Assembly (NCBI RefSeq): GCF_036227485.1
Contig: NZ_CP109479.1
Span: forward strand, 4,340,001 to 4,404,000
Origin: Streptomyces sp. NBC_01451
GTDB lineage: Bacteria; Actinomycetota; Actinomycetes; Streptomycetales; Streptomycetaceae
Length of the DNA stretch: 64,000 nucleotides
Direction of reading: 5' to 3'
The position numbers were made by a program, and so were the translations under genes. The notes under the pieces are model-generated. The model was not told the origin of the DNA. It worked only from the letters and a program-made list of their open reading frames with translations, and did not search any database. Positions 24,261-33,848 of the stretch are shown here, piece by piece (positions within the stretch are counted from its first letter, which is position 1; every line of letters starts with the position of its first letter).

Positions 24261-25286
24261 GTGGCCAAGGTGACTAGGGATGATGTGGCTCGGCTGGCGG
24301 GTACCTCCACCGCCGTCGTCAGCTATGTCATCAACAACGGACCCCGGCCGGTTGCCCCGGCCACGCGCGAGCGTGTCCTCGCCGCTATCAAGGAACTGAG
24401 CTACCGGCCCGACCGGGTCGCCCAGGCGATGGCGTCGCGGCGCACGGACCTCATAGGCCTGATCGTGCCGGACGCGCGCCAGCCCTTCTTCGGGGAGATG
24501 GCGCACGCGGTCGAACAGGCGGCGTCCGAGCGCGGAAAGATGGTGCTGGTCGGCAACTCCGACTACATCGCCGAGCGGGAGGTCCACTACCTGCGGGCCT
24601 TCCTCGGCATGCGGGTCTCCGGACTGATCCTCGTCAGCCACGCCCTGAACGACAACGCGGCGGCGGAGATCGAGGCCTGGGACGCCCGGGTCGTCCTCCT
24701 GCACGAACGCCCCGAGGCGATAGACGACGTCGCCGTCGTCACGGACGACCTCGGCGGCGCCCACCTCGCCGTCCGCCACCTGCTGGAGCACGGCTACGAG
24801 TACGTCGCCTGCATGGGCGGCATCGCCGAGACCCCGGCGGTCGGCGACCCCGTCTCGGACCACGTCCAGGGCTGGCGGCGCGCGATGGACGAGGCCGGTG
24901 TCCCCACGGAGGGACGCCTCTTCGAGGCCCTCTACAACCGGTACGACGCCTACAAGGCCGCCCTGGAGATCCTCGCCGACCCGGCCCGCCGTCCCCCGGC
25001 CATCTTCTGCTCCACCGACGACCAGGCGATCGGCCTGCTGCGGGCGGCCCGCGAACTGCGCATCGACGTCCCCGGCGAGCTGGCCGTGGCCGGCTTCGAC
25101 GACATCAAGGAAGCCGCCCTGGCGGACCCGCCCCTCACCACCGTCGCCTCCGACCGCTCGGGCATGGCCCGCGCGGCCGTGGACCTGGTCCTCGACGACG
25201 GGGTACGGGTGGCGGGCTCGCGCCGGGAGCGGCTGAAGCTGTTCCCGTCGCGGTTGGTGACCCGGCGTTCCTGCGGCTGCGAGTAG
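24261..25286 (+). CDS. LacI-family transcriptional regulator
   Basis: 341 residues. The HTH at 3-25 ([20 protein letters not shown]) and hinge ([14 protein letters not shown]) are followed by a periplasmic-binding-like effector domain (60-330). The C-terminus is RRSCGCE, a Cys-Gly-Cys ending common in one Streptomyces LacI group. It presumably senses a sugar or nucleoside; the ligand is unknown. Start is a GTG at 24261. It is an orphan regulator between glnR and the HtrA-like protease, with no sugar transporter nearby. Confidence 0.9.
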   Translation: MAKVTRDDVARLAGTSTAVVSYVINNGPRPVAPATRERVLAAIKELSYRPDRVAQAMASRRTDLIGLIVPDARQPFFGEMAHAVEQAASERGKMVLVGNSDYIAEREVHYLRAFLGMRVSGLILVSHALNDNAAAEIEAWDARVVLLHERPEAIDDVAVVTDDLGGAHLAVRHLLEHGYEYVACMGGIAETPAVGDPVSDHVQGWRRAMDEAGVPTEGRLFEALYNRYDAYKAALEILADPARRPPAIFCSTDDQAIGLLRAARELRIDVPGELAVAGFDDIKEAALADPPLTTVASDRSGMARAAVDLVLDDGVRVAGSRRERLKLFPSRLVTRRSCGCE

Positions 25287-25402
25287 CCGGTACGCGGCAG
25301 TACGCGGGCCCCTGACCTCTTTATTTCGGGCATACGAGCTTCTGTCGGGCTTCTCAGGGAGCACTCAGCCAGCTCTCATGCTGGCGGGACAAGCTCTCTT
25401 CC

Positions 25403-26611
25403 ATGACCGAGAGCTTCCGCCGCAGCGGCGAGTACGAGACCCCCCAGGGCCACGAGCCGCAGTCGGCGTACCCCCAGCAGCAGTACGCTTCCGCCCCTCA
25501 GACCTCCTCTCCGGTGAACCCCGAGTGGCCGCCCCCGCCGGCGTACGAACCGCCGACGGTCCAGCAGCCCGCTTACCAGGAGCCGGCCCAGATCCAGGCC
25601 TCGCAGGCCCAGCAGGCTCCGTACGGCCGGCAGGCCGCGGACGAGCAGCCCGCAACCGCGGGTTCGGCCACGGCCACGGCCACCCTCCTCGCGGAGCCCC
25701 CCGCCGATCCCGCCGCCCCCGCCCCGCGCAAGAAGCGTGCGAAGGGCCCCTTCGCCCTCCTCGCGGCCGTGGCGATCGTCGCCGCGGCGATAGGCGGCGG
25801 CACGGCGTACGGCATCCAGGAGCTGACCAACTCGGACTCCGCCGTCACCTCCAGCAGCACCAGCACCAACGTGGTGCCGTCGAGCGCCAAGGGGACGGTC
25901 TCCGGGGTCGCCGCGGCGGTCAGCCCGAGCATCGTCGAGATCAACGCGACCTCGAACGCGGGTTCGTCGACCGGTTCCGGCGTGATCATCACGTCCGACG
26001 GCGAGATCATCACCAACAACCACGTCATCTCCGGCGCCTCGTCGATCAAGGTGTCGACGAGCGACGGCAAGACGTACACCGCGAAGGTCGTCGGCACCGA
26101 CAGCAAGAAGGACCTGGCCCTCATCAAGCTGGAGAACGCCTCCGGCCTGAAGACGGCGACCCTCGGCGACTCCGCCGGCGTCCAGGTCGGCGACGAGGTC
26201 GTGGCGATCGGCTCCCCCGAGGGCCTGACCGGCACGGTCACCAGCGGCATCGTGTCCGCCCTCAACCGTGACGTCACCGTCGCCACGGAGGAGAGCCAGG
26301 GTCAGCAGCAACAGCAGGGCGGCGGCAGCGGCGGCGGCTGGCCGTTCGAGTTCGGCGGCCAGGAGTTCAACGGCGACACCGGCACGTCCACGACGACGTA
26401 CAAGGCCATCCAGACGGACGCGTCCCTCAACCCGGGCAACTCCGGCGGTGCGCTCATCGACATGAACGGCAACATCATCGGCATCAACTCCGCGATGTAC
26501 TCGGCGAGTTCGTCCTCGTCGGACGCGGGCAGCGCGGGACTGGGCTTCGCCATCCCGATCAACACCGTCAAGTCCGACCTGGCGACACTGCGCTCGGGCT
26601 CCACCACCTGA
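25403..26611 (+). CDS. HtrA/DegP-like S1C serine protease, membrane-anchored, no PDZ
   Basis: 402 residues: a Gln/Pro-rich cytoplasmic tail (1-112), KKRAKG then a transmembrane helix (about 115-136), and an outside trypsin-like domain. The triad is His207 (TNNHVIS), Asp237 (KKDLALIK) and Ser347 (GNSGGA). The protein stops right after the protease domain, so the PDZ domain usual in HtrA is missing. A Gln/Gly-rich insertion precedes the final barrel. It probably degrades misfolded surface proteins. The two-component system downstream on the same strand may sense the same stress. ATG at 25403. Confidence 0.9.
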   Translation: MTESFRRSGEYETPQGHEPQSAYPQQQYASAPQTSSPVNPEWPPPPAYEPPTVQQPAYQEPAQIQASQAQQAPYGRQAADEQPATAGSATATATLLAEPPADPAAPAPRKKRAKGPFALLAAVAIVAAAIGGGTAYGIQELTNSDSAVTSSSTSTNVVPSSAKGTVSGVAAAVSPSIVEINATSNAGSSTGSGVIITSDGEIITNNHVISGASSIKVSTSDGKTYTAKVVGTDSKKDLALIKLENASGLKTATLGDSAGVQVGDEVVAIGSPEGLTGTVTSGIVSALNRDVTVATEESQGQQQQQGGGSGGGWPFEFGGQEFNGDTGTSTTTYKAIQTDASLNPGNSGGALIDMNGNIIGINSAMYSASSSSSDAGSAGLGFAIPINTVKSDLATLRSGSTT

Positions 26612-26667
26612 GACCGACACCGGCACGCAGGCACGCACGAGAACCACAGCGAGATGAGGGGTACGTC

Positions 26668-26865
26668 ATGATCAAGCAGGTTTCGCACAAGCTGACCGCC
26701 GGCACGTCGGCCACCGGCCCGGCCGCCCTGGACCTCGCCCTCGGCGTGGCCTTCACCCTGCACCCGCCGACGGCGACGACCCGGGCCGCGGAGATCGCGA
26801 CGGTCACGCGTACGGCCGCCGCCCGCAGGGCAACGACCCGCAGTCGCCGTCCCGCGCTCAGCTGA
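26668..26865 (+). CDS. Doubtful 65-aa ORF between the protease and two-component genes
   Basis: The ATG at 26668 has GAGGGG 7 bases upstream, but the product (Ala/Thr-rich, with basic RRATTRSRRPAL near the end) has no recognisable domain and weak coding character. It may be a real small protein or part of the 352-bp leader before the response regulator. Nothing else is seen in 26612-26963. Confidence 0.3.
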   Translation: MIKQVSHKLTAGTSATGPAALDLALGVAFTLHPPTATTRAAEIATVTRTAAARRATTRSRRPALS

Positions 26866-26963
26866 TCCCCCGCACGGCTGATCCTTTCTCTCCGCAGCAG
26901 ACCGGAAACGTGCGAGGCTGAAGGCGCCCGACACGTCCCACCGCACCCGAGGAATCCACGACC

Positions 26964-27701
26964 ATGAGCCCCGCCGAAGGCGACCGTGAAACCCAGCGCA
27001 TCCTGATCGTCGACGACGAGCCGGCTGTGCGCGAAGCACTCCAGCGCAGCCTCGCCTTCGAGGGGTACGACACGGAGGTCGCGGTCGACGGCGCGGACGC
27101 CCTGGAGAAGGCGACCGCGTACCAGCCCGACCTGGTCGTCCTCGACATCCAGATGCCCAGGATGGACGGCCTGACAGCGGCCCGCCGTATGCGCGGCGCG
27201 GGCACCACGACCCCGATCCTGATGCTGACGGCCAGGGACACGGTCGGCGACCGGGTCACAGGCCTGGACGCGGGAGCGGACGACTACCTGGTCAAGCCCT
27301 TCGAACTGGACGAACTCTTCGCCCGGGTACGGGCCCTGCTGCGCCGCAGCTCCTACGCGGCGGCGGCCGTCGCGGGCAGCCTCCCCGAGGACGAGGCCCT
27401 CACCTTCGCCGACCTGCGCATGGACCTCGCGACACGTGAGGTCACGCGCGGCGGCCGGGCGGTGGAACTGACCCGAACGGAGTTCACCCTCCTGGAGATG
27501 TTCCTGGCACACCCGCGCCAGGTCCTCACCCGTGAGCAGATCCTGAAGGCGGTCTGGGGCTTCGACTTCGAGCCCTCCTCCAACTCCCTCGACGTGTACG
27601 TCATGTACCTCCGCCGCAAGACGGAGGCGGGCGGCGAGCCCCGCCTCGTCCACACGGTCCGGGGCGTGGGGTACGTCCTCCGACAGGGCGGCGCGGAATG
27701 A
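26964..27701 (+). CDS. OmpR-family response regulator (MprA-like)
   Basis: 245 residues. The receiver domain (11-125) has the acidic pair DD17-18, phosphoacceptor Asp61 ([12 protein letters not shown]), Thr of LTARD and Lys of DYLVKPF. The winged helix (150-240) has [14 protein letters not shown] and [14 protein letters not shown]. It is paired with the kinase gene downstream (ATGA overlap at 27698). It follows the HtrA-like protease, as mprA and pepD are linked in mycobacteria, so envelope-stress control of that protease is likely (inference). Confidence 0.92.
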   Translation: MSPAEGDRETQRILIVDDEPAVREALQRSLAFEGYDTEVAVDGADALEKATAYQPDLVVLDIQMPRMDGLTAARRMRGAGTTTPILMLTARDTVGDRVTGLDAGADDYLVKPFELDELFARVRALLRRSSYAAAAVAGSLPEDEALTFADLRMDLATREVTRGGRAVELTRTEFTLLEMFLAHPRQVLTREQILKAVWGFDFEPSSNSLDVYVMYLRRKTEAGGEPRLVHTVRGVGYVLRQGGAE

Positions 27702-29149
27702 GCAGAGTGGGACGCCGGTTCCGTACCCTGCCGATCCGGGCGCGACTGTCGATGCTGGTCGCTGCCGCTGTGGCGTTCGCGGTGGCGGCGGTTTCGGTGA
27801 CTTGCTGGTTCATCGTGCAGGGGAAGTTGTACGACCAGGTGGACAACCAGCTCGACAGCGCTGTCTTCAGACTCAATGAGGGTCAGGTCACGGCTTTGCT
27901 GGCAGCATGCCCGAAAAACGTGACTGAACAGACCGACGCTATGCGGCCCAGGGACTACTTTGTGCAGGTGGTGAAGGCGGACGGCACTGTCTGCGTCTTC
28001 ACCGACTCCGTAGGCGTCATGAAGGCCACAGCCCGAGATAAGAGCATGGCGACGGACCCTGATCTGAGCCTGCGGATCTTCCACAACAGCACCGACAACG
28101 TTGGGAAGGACGTACGAGTACGGACCACCCCCGTCGTGCTGGGGTTTGGCCCCAATGTTGAGATCTACCCAGATGTCGCGCTGATGGTCGGCGTCTCTCT
28201 CAAAGAGACTCAGAAGACGCTGAACGAACTCGCGCTCGTCCTCCTGCTCGTCTCCGGCATCGGAGTCGTCGGCGCCGGCGCGGCCGGTCTGGCCGTGGCC
28301 CGCGCGGGTCTGCGTCCGGTAGACAAGCTCACGGAGGCTGTCGAACACGTCGCCCGCACCGAGGACTTGAGTATCCGCATTCCCGTGGAACAGGAGAGCG
28401 ACGACGAGATCGCCCGCCTCTCTCGCTCCTTCAACTCGATGACGTCTTCGCTGGCCAACTCCCGCGAGCTGCAACAGCAGTTGATCGCGGACGCAGGTCA
28501 CGAACTCCGCACGCCCCTGACTTCCCTCCGCACGAACATCGAACTCCTCACCCGCAGTGAGGAGACCGGCCGCCCGATCCCCGAGGCGGACCGCAAGGCG
28601 CTGCTCGCCTCGGTGAAGGCCCAGATGACCGAACTGGCCGCCCTGATCGGCGACTTGCAGGAGCTGTCCCGCTCGGAGGGCCAGCGTGGCGAACGCGTTC
28701 AGGTGGTCGCCCTGGAGGACACGGTCGAGTCGGCCCTGCGCCGGGCCCGCCTGCGTGGCCCCGAGCTGACGATCACGGCGGACATCCAGCCCTGGTTCGT
28801 CCGGGGGGAACCGTCGGCGCTGGAGCGGGCGGTGGTCAACATCCTGGACAACGCGGTGAAGTTCAGCCCCGAGAGCGGCACGATCGAGGTCCAGCTGAGC
28901 GGCGGTGTCCTGACGGTCCGCGACCACGGGCCCGGCATCCCCGCCGAGGAGATCCCCCACGTCTTCGACCGCTTCTGGCGCTCACCTTCGGCACGCGCCC
29001 TCCCCGGTTCCGGCCTGGGCCTGTCGATCGTCGCCCGTACGGTCCAGCAGGCGGGCGGCGAGGTCACGCTGGCCCGCGCACAGGGCGGCGGCACGGTGGC
29101 CACGGTACGGCTGCCGGGCGCGCCGGTGCCGCCGCCGGAGACGGTTTGA
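27698..29149 (+). CDS. Sensor histidine kinase partner of the MprA-like regulator
   Basis: 483 residues: TM1 (about 17-42), an extracytoplasmic sensor domain (43-170), TM2 (about 176-200), HAMP (200-255), the H-box with His268 in [12 protein letters not shown], the N-box [10 protein letters not shown], and the G boxes DHGPGIP and GSGLGLSIV. Autophosphorylation and transfer to the upstream regulator are expected. The sensor-domain DNA (about 27,830-28,200) uses noticeably more A/T-rich and rare synonymous codons than the rest of the gene, suggesting domain replacement by recombination. The ATG overlaps the regulator stop. Confidence 0.92.
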   Translation: MSRVGRRFRTLPIRARLSMLVAAAVAFAVAAVSVTCWFIVQGKLYDQVDNQLDSAVFRLNEGQVTALLAACPKNVTEQTDAMRPRDYFVQVVKADGTVCVFTDSVGVMKATARDKSMATDPDLSLRIFHNSTDNVGKDVRVRTTPVVLGFGPNVEIYPDVALMVGVSLKETQKTLNELALVLLLVSGIGVVGAGAAGLAVARAGLRPVDKLTEAVEHVARTEDLSIRIPVEQESDDEIARLSRSFNSMTSSLANSRELQQQLIADAGHELRTPLTSLRTNIELLTRSEETGRPIPEADRKALLASVKAQMTELAALIGDLQELSRSEGQRGERVQVVALEDTVESALRRARLRGPELTITADIQPWFVRGEPSALERAVVNILDNAVKFSPESGTIEVQLSGGVLTVRDHGPGIPAEEIPHVFDRFWRSPSARALPGSGLGLSIVARTVQQAGGEVTLARAQGGGTVATVRLPGAPVPPPETV

Positions 29150-29213
29150 GAGGGCCGGCCCCCGCTACGACCCGGCCCTGACGCCGGTCACGGATCCCGG
29201 TCACGGATCCCGG

Positions 29214-29411
29214 TCACCTACGCCGCCCACGCCCCCCGGCACCGAGGACCAGGGCGGGCCCCTGAGGCGCCTCGCTGTCCCGGGCCGGGACCAGGCCCGC
29301 GCAGCCGTCGGCGACCTCGACGCAGTTGTCCGCCCCTCCCTCGCTGTGGCTCGACTCGCGCCGGGCGGCAGCGCCGAGATCGGAGGTGTGGTTCAGGTCA
29401 GTGCTCCTCAA
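29214..29411 (-). pseudogene. Decayed, partnerless DUF397 gene
   Basis: The frame contains NHTSDLGAAARRESSHSEGG, NCVEVADG and GLVPARDSEAPQGPALVLG, a recognisable DUF397 core, but the normal WRKSS is replaced by RRESS and only a TTG can start it. After GALVLG-type sequence a G6 run shifts the frame: the C-terminus becomes GRGRRR, whereas another frame gives the family-typical GAWAA followed by a stop. No XRE partner gene adjoins it. It looks like a remnant of a WhiJ-type pair. Confidence 0.6.
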
Positions 29412-29627
29412 GTACGTTCCTGAGCAACACCGGCGAGTCCGAGGCGGCCCAACTGGAGTCCGGGGAAAAGGTGTTGAAGGGGGCGCGGGGCCTGCTCGGT
29501 GACCCCGGGGCGGGGGAGCGGGCCGTGCGGTTCGCGCTCACGCGGGCCGCCGAGTCGTTGGCGGGCGTCCTGCGGGTCACGGTCAGCCGGGGCGAGCGGA
29601 TCCCGACGGAGTGGTGATGTCGGATTT

Positions 29628-29718
29628 CCTCGGTCGCGGAGCCGAGAGGAACAGTCCCGCGACCGAGGCTTCCCCCGTTGCAGAAACGACAATGCCCGGT
29701 TTTCGGCCCGTTGTCGTT
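29628..29718. terminator. Two successive hairpins between the kinase and AraC genes
   Basis: CCTCGGTCGCGG (29628-29639) pairs with CCGCGACCGAGG (29657-29668), and AACGACAA (29685-29692) with TTGTCGTT (29711-29718). They end 44 bp past the stop of the minus-strand AraC gene and probably terminate it. The remaining sequence in 29150-29761, including a tandem 13-bp repeat (CGGTCACGGATCC) near 29,190, holds no supported gene besides the DUF397 remnant. Confidence 0.5.
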
Positions 29719-29761
29719 CGCAACCGGTCCACAGTTTCTTGGCGCTGCGTCTACTCGCGTC

Positions 29762-30748
29762 CTACTGGGCCTGCGACACCGTCTGTTGGCGGTAGTCCCT
29801 GGGCGACATCCCGTACGCGCCCCGGAACGCCCTGGTGAAGTCGGAGGGGCGCCGGTAGCCCCAGCGGGCGGCGATGACGTGGATCGGGGTGCCGCGCAGC
29901 GCGGGGTTCGCCAGGTCCCGGTGGGCGTTCTCCAGGCGTCGGCGGCGGATCCAGGCCGCGACGGGTTCGCCCCGCGTCTGCTCCTGGAAGATGCGGTGCA
30001 GGTAGCTGAGCGAGATGTTGTGGGCGGCGGCGATCACCGGCGGGGTCAGTTCGGGGTCGTGCAGGTTCTGCCTGATGTAGTCCTGGACGCGTTGCGCCAT
30101 GGCCCGGCCCCGGGTTTCCGGCGACAACGCGGCTTCCGTTTCCAGCAGTTGGGCGAACCAGGCCGACATGAGGTCGAGGACGACCGTGCCCAGGCGCGGC
30201 GCGTCGGACGGCTGGAGGGTGTGAGCCTGCCGGTCCAGTCCGACGACGAAGTCCGCCAGAAGCGCGCCGACCCCCTCCTCCCCCGGCAGCCGCCGGCCCA
30301 GCAACTCCCGTACCCGGTGCGGCGGCAGGGGAAGCAGTGCCTTGGGGAAGTCCACGGCCATGCCCATGACGAGACCGCCCTGCCGGTCGTCCGCCGATCT
30401 GACGTCGTACGGCTGCGAACTGTCGGCCAGGTGCAGGTCACGTGAGGTGAACGTGCTGGCCCGCCCGGCGTGGTCCAGCGCCAGCCCGCCGTCGATCAGC
30501 AGTGTCAGGTGATACAGCTCGGGGTCGGCCTGGCGCACCATTTTCGGGGTCCGGTGGTAACGCGTCGGCATGAACGACATCCGGCTCACGACCACCGGCC
30601 CCAGCTCCATCAGCCGCTGCTCCGCCCAGAAGTCGGCGGCGTGCTCGCTGACGAGTGCGCTGGAGCGCGTCCGGCCGACCAGTTCCTGCCAGTAGTCGAA
30701 CCTGTCGCCCGCAGGTACGTCGTCCGTACGGAACACCGTCCCGATCAT
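29762..30748 (-). CDS. AraC-family regulator (AraC-like ligand-binding N-domain)
   Basis: 328 residues. The N-terminal AraC-like binding domain (DRFDYWQELVGRT; the SRMSFMPTRYHRTP segment) occupies 1-190. The C-terminal double HTH (about 222-325) has NISLSYLHRIFQEQ and RWGYRRPSDFTRAFRGAYG followed by SPRDYR, the classic AraC signature. It is divergent from the pectin-degrading enzyme gene with a 152-bp gap, so control of that gene is plausible. The ligand is unknown. Confidence 0.92.
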   Translation of the reverse strand: MIGTVFRTDDVPAGDRFDYWQELVGRTRSSALVSEHAADFWAEQRLMELGPVVVSRMSFMPTRYHRTPKMVRQADPELYHLTLLIDGGLALDHAGRASTFTSRDLHLADSSQPYDVRSADDRQGGLVMGMAVDFPKALLPLPPHRVRELLGRRLPGEEGVGALLADFVVGLDRQAHTLQPSDAPRLGTVVLDLMSAWFAQLLETEAALSPETRGRAMAQRVQDYIRQNLHDPELTPPVIAAAHNISLSYLHRIFQEQTRGEPVAAWIRRRRLENAHRDLANPALRGTPIHVIAARWGYRRPSDFTRAFRGAYGMSPRDYRQQTVSQAQ

Positions 30749-30900
30749 TCCGTTTCCCTTCCGGTCCCGGGTCCCCGGTCTTCGTCTCCGCGCGCGGCAA
30801 CCTTTGCCTCCGCAGCTGCAACACCCAAGTGACGTGGTTCCCCTTCCAGTTAATCCCCTCCCGCCCTTCCTCCTGACCTATCACTTGATCGGAAGCAGCC

Positions 30901-33018
30901 GTGAGCGAAACCCGCAGCAAGTCCCGTAGCCGCAGCCGTCACCGCCGCCGCAAGACCGCACTGCTGGCCGGGGTCCCGCTTGCCCTCACCTCCGCCGGAG
31001 CCATGGCCTACGGCGGTGTCTTCGGCGTGTTCGGTGCGGACGCGCAGCCGAAGGCGTCCGCCGCCTCCTCCACCGCCTCCGCCCTCGCCGGTGTCACCGA
31101 CGTCGCCAACGGCTTCGCCTCCGTCAACGCCCTCGGTCAGAACGGGACTTACGGCGGCCGGGACGGCCAGACCGTCACCGTGAAGACGCTCGCCGACCTG
31201 GAGAAGTACGCGACCGCCGCCGAGCCGTACATCATCGTCGTCGCGGCCACCATCAACATGAACCCGGTCGGCAAGGAGATCAAGGTCGCCTCCGACAAGA
31301 CCATCATCGGGTCGGGAACCTCCGGGCAGATCGTCGGCGGCGGGTTCTTCCTCGGTACCGGGGTCCACAACGTCATCATCCGGAATCTCACCATCCGGGA
31401 CGCCTACCAGGGCATCTGGAACGACAAGGAACACGACTTCGACGCCGTCCAGATGGACGGCGCCCATCACGTGTGGATCGATCACAACGACCTGCGGCAG
31501 ATGGCCGACGGTCTGATCGACAGCCGCAAGGACACGACCTACCTGACCGTCTCCTGGAACAAACTGAGCCAGGACAACAAGGCCTTCGGCATCGGCTGGA
31601 CCGAGAACACCACCGCCGACATCACGATCCACCACAACTGGATACGCGAGACCGAGCAGCGCAACCCGTCCACCGACAACGTGGCCCACGCGCACCTCTA
31701 CAACAACTACCTGGAGGACGAGGCGGGGACCACCATCAAGTCCTCGTACGGCAATTACTCCCGCGGCAAGACCAACATGGTGCTGGAGAACTCCTACTTC
31801 CAGGGCATGACCAACCCCGTCGTCCGCGACGCCACCGCCACCCTCGTCCAGCGCGGCAACGTCTTCTCGGGGACGACGGGCAAGAACGAGAGCGGGGGGT
31901 CGGGCGCGGCCTGGGACCCGAAGACGTACTACGGCTACACCCTGGACAAGACGGCCGACGTGCCCGCGCTGCTCAAGTCCGGTGCGGGGCCGCGCAGTTC
32001 CGTGGCCAGGGCGACCGGCACCGCGACCACCACGGCCACCGGCACCACCACGGCCGCCGCCGCGACCACTCTCACCGTCGCCGCCGACGGCTCCGGCCAG
32101 TACCGGACAGTGCAGGCCGCCGTGAACGCCGTACCCGCGAACAACGCCTCCCGGGTGATCATCTCCGTCAAGCCGGGCACGTACCGCGAGCTGGTCAAGG
32201 TCCCGTCGAACAAGCCGCACGTCACCATCCAGGGCAGCGGCGGCAGCCGCAAGGACACCACGATCGTCTACAACAACGCTTCCGGTACGCCGAAGCCCGA
32301 CGGCTCCGGCACGTACGGCACCGGCGGCAGCGCCACCGTCGCCGTCGACGCGGACGACTTCCAGGCCCGCAACCTCACCATCTCCAACGACTTCGACGAG
32401 GCCACGCACCAGGACATCGCCAACCAGGCGGTCGCTCTGCGCACCTCCGCCGACAAGGTGTTCCTCGACAGCGTCATCATCAGCGGCGACCAGGACACCC
32501 TGCTGGTGGACACCGCGTCCAAGGACAAGCTGGGCCGCGTCTACATCACCAACTCCTACGTCGTCGGCAACACCGACTTCATCTTCGGCCGGGCCACCGC
32601 CGTGATCGACAAGTCGGTCATCACGCTGAAGAAGCGCTGGAACGGCACCTCGGCCGGTTACGTCACGGCCCCCAGCACCGCCGCGAACCGCAAGGGCATC
32701 CTGATCGCCAACTCCACGGTCAGCGGCGACGTCTCCGACCGCAGCTTCTACCTCGGCCGCAACTGGCACGCGGGCGGCGACGCGACCCTCGACCCGCAGA
32801 CCACGATCCGCAACACGGCCCTGAGCGCGGCGATCAGGACCACCCCCTGGTCCGACATGGGCGGCTTCTCCTGGAAGGAGGACCGCTTCGCCGAGTACAA
32901 GAACACCGGCGCGGGCTCGGGCGCCGCGAGCAGCGACCGCCCCCAGCTGACCGACGCCCAGGCCACCGCCCAGGAGGTCGCCGACTGGCTGGGCGACTGG
33001 ACACCGTCCGCCTCCTGA
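30901..33018 (+). CDS. Secreted pectate lyase (PL1) - pectinesterase (CE8) fusion
   Basis: 705 residues. A basic, Arg-rich signal sequence (RRRKTALLAGVPLALTSAGA) leads to a PL1 pectate lyase domain (about 60-350; VWIDHNDL, DGLIDS, and the substrate Arg region). A Thr/Ala linker (355-385) follows, then a CE8 pectin methylesterase domain (385-695) with GDQDTLL (Asp532), NTDFIFG (Asp559) and LGRNW (Arg620), the two catalytic Asp and the Arg. The protein would demethylate pectin and cleave the product, a logical pairing. GTG at 30901 has GGAAG upstream. Convergence with plant-associated lifestyles is likely. Confidence 0.92.
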   Translation: MSETRSKSRSRSRHRRRKTALLAGVPLALTSAGAMAYGGVFGVFGADAQPKASAASSTASALAGVTDVANGFASVNALGQNGTYGGRDGQTVTVKTLADLEKYATAAEPYIIVVAATINMNPVGKEIKVASDKTIIGSGTSGQIVGGGFFLGTGVHNVIIRNLTIRDAYQGIWNDKEHDFDAVQMDGAHHVWIDHNDLRQMADGLIDSRKDTTYLTVSWNKLSQDNKAFGIGWTENTTADITIHHNWIRETEQRNPSTDNVAHAHLYNNYLEDEAGTTIKSSYGNYSRGKTNMVLENSYFQGMTNPVVRDATATLVQRGNVFSGTTGKNESGGSGAAWDPKTYYGYTLDKTADVPALLKSGAGPRSSVARATGTATTTATGTTTAAAATTLTVAADGSGQYRTVQAAVNAVPANNASRVIISVKPGTYRELVKVPSNKPHVTIQGSGGSRKDTTIVYNNASGTPKPDGSGTYGTGGSATVAVDADDFQARNLTISNDFDEATHQDIANQAVALRTSADKVFLDSVIISGDQDTLLVDTASKDKLGRVYITNSYVVGNTDFIFGRATAVIDKSVITLKKRWNGTSAGYVTAPSTAANRKGILIANSTVSGDVSDRSFYLGRNWHAGGDATLDPQTTIRNTALSAAIRTTPWSDMGGFSWKEDRFAEYKNTGAGSGAASSDRPQLTDAQATAQEVADWLGDWTPSAS

Positions 33019-33072
33019 CGCGCACAGGTCCCCGCTCTACGATCACCCCATCACAGGCTCTGGGGAGGGTCG

Positions 33073-33804
33073 ATGGGCGGGGACATCGGTGGCCGTGACG
33101 GTGACAGTGACGGGATCGAGCGGGAGTACCGGAAGCGGCGAAAGTTGCCCCGGGGAGTGTTCGTCTACCCCGCCTGCACGATGTCGTACTGCCTGCTCCA
33201 ATTCAACCGGTCGTCCTCCGTGCCCGGTTGGGCGAAGGCCGTACTCCTGGCGGTCATCGTGACGGCCCTCGCGCGGTGGACGGTGTACCTGCGCCGCGGG
33301 CACACGCTGGTCGAAGCGCACGGGATCTCGGTACGCGGGGCCGTGATCGAACGCCGGTGGGCCTGGCACGACATCTACGACATCCGGACCCAGCCGGTCC
33401 CCAAGGGACCCTCCCACAGGCGCAAGTGGCTGGTCCACCTGTACGACACCGACGGCCGGCGGTTTCTCCTCCCGCACGTCGACGACTGGCAGTTGGACGA
33501 CCCACCGGCCGAGGTCGACGAGCTGCGAACCGTCGCCGCCCGGCACCGGGGCATGACCTGGGAGCCGCGCCCGGCGACCGAGGCGCGCATCCGGAGACGG
33601 GCCGCGCACCGCAAGGCCTGGGAACGGGCGGTCACCGGCGCGCTCGTCGTGCTCCTGTGCACCTTCCTGCTCTCGTTGGTGCTGGTGATCACGACGGACG
33701 ACGCACCGGCCCTCCTTCTGCTGCTGTGGATCCCCTTGGCCGCCTTCGCCCTCCTCTCGGCCTTCCTCCACTGGCGCTGCGCACGAACGGTAGCCAACGC
33801 ATAA
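33073..33804 (+). CDS. Membrane protein with bacterial PH-like domain
   Basis: 243 residues: two short hydrophobic segments near the N-terminus (about 32-67), then TLVEAHGISVRGAVIERRWAWHDIYDIRT, a pattern typical of bacterial PH (bPH) domains in small membrane proteins, and two transmembrane helices at the C-terminus (about 188-235). ATG at 33073 has GGAGGG upstream. It lies 54 bp after the pectinase fusion and 44 bp before the response regulator. Function is unknown. Confidence 0.7.
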   Translation: MGGDIGGRDGDSDGIEREYRKRRKLPRGVFVYPACTMSYCLLQFNRSSSVPGWAKAVLLAVIVTALARWTVYLRRGHTLVEAHGISVRGAVIERRWAWHDIYDIRTQPVPKGPSHRRKWLVHLYDTDGRRFLLPHVDDWQLDDPPAEVDELRTVAARHRGMTWEPRPATEARIRRRAAHRKAWERAVTGALVVLLCTFLLSLVLVITTDDAPALLLLLWIPLAAFALLSAFLHWRCARTVANA

Positions 33805-33848
33805 CCGACTGCCAGCCCCAGCACAGCGCTTCGTCAGACCGTATTCAG

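Noticed and set aside
23217..25364. 715-residue open frame opposite glnR and the LacI gene
   Set aside because: It spans two well-supported genes in antisense and has no recognisable domain.
29180..29215. Two and a half copies of CGGTCACGGATCC
   Set aside because: Too few copies for a repeat array; mentioned only within the intergenic description.
29420..29617. Plus-strand frame containing ESGEKVLKGARGLLGDPGAG
   Set aside because: Only a CTG could start it, no ribosome site or family match was found, and it may be another remnant; not enough for a feature.
30850..32769. 639-residue open frame on the minus strand across the pectinase gene
   Set aside because: It is Val/Gly/Asp/Arg-rich mirror frame of the clearly coding plus-strand fusion enzyme, a common effect of high third-position GC.
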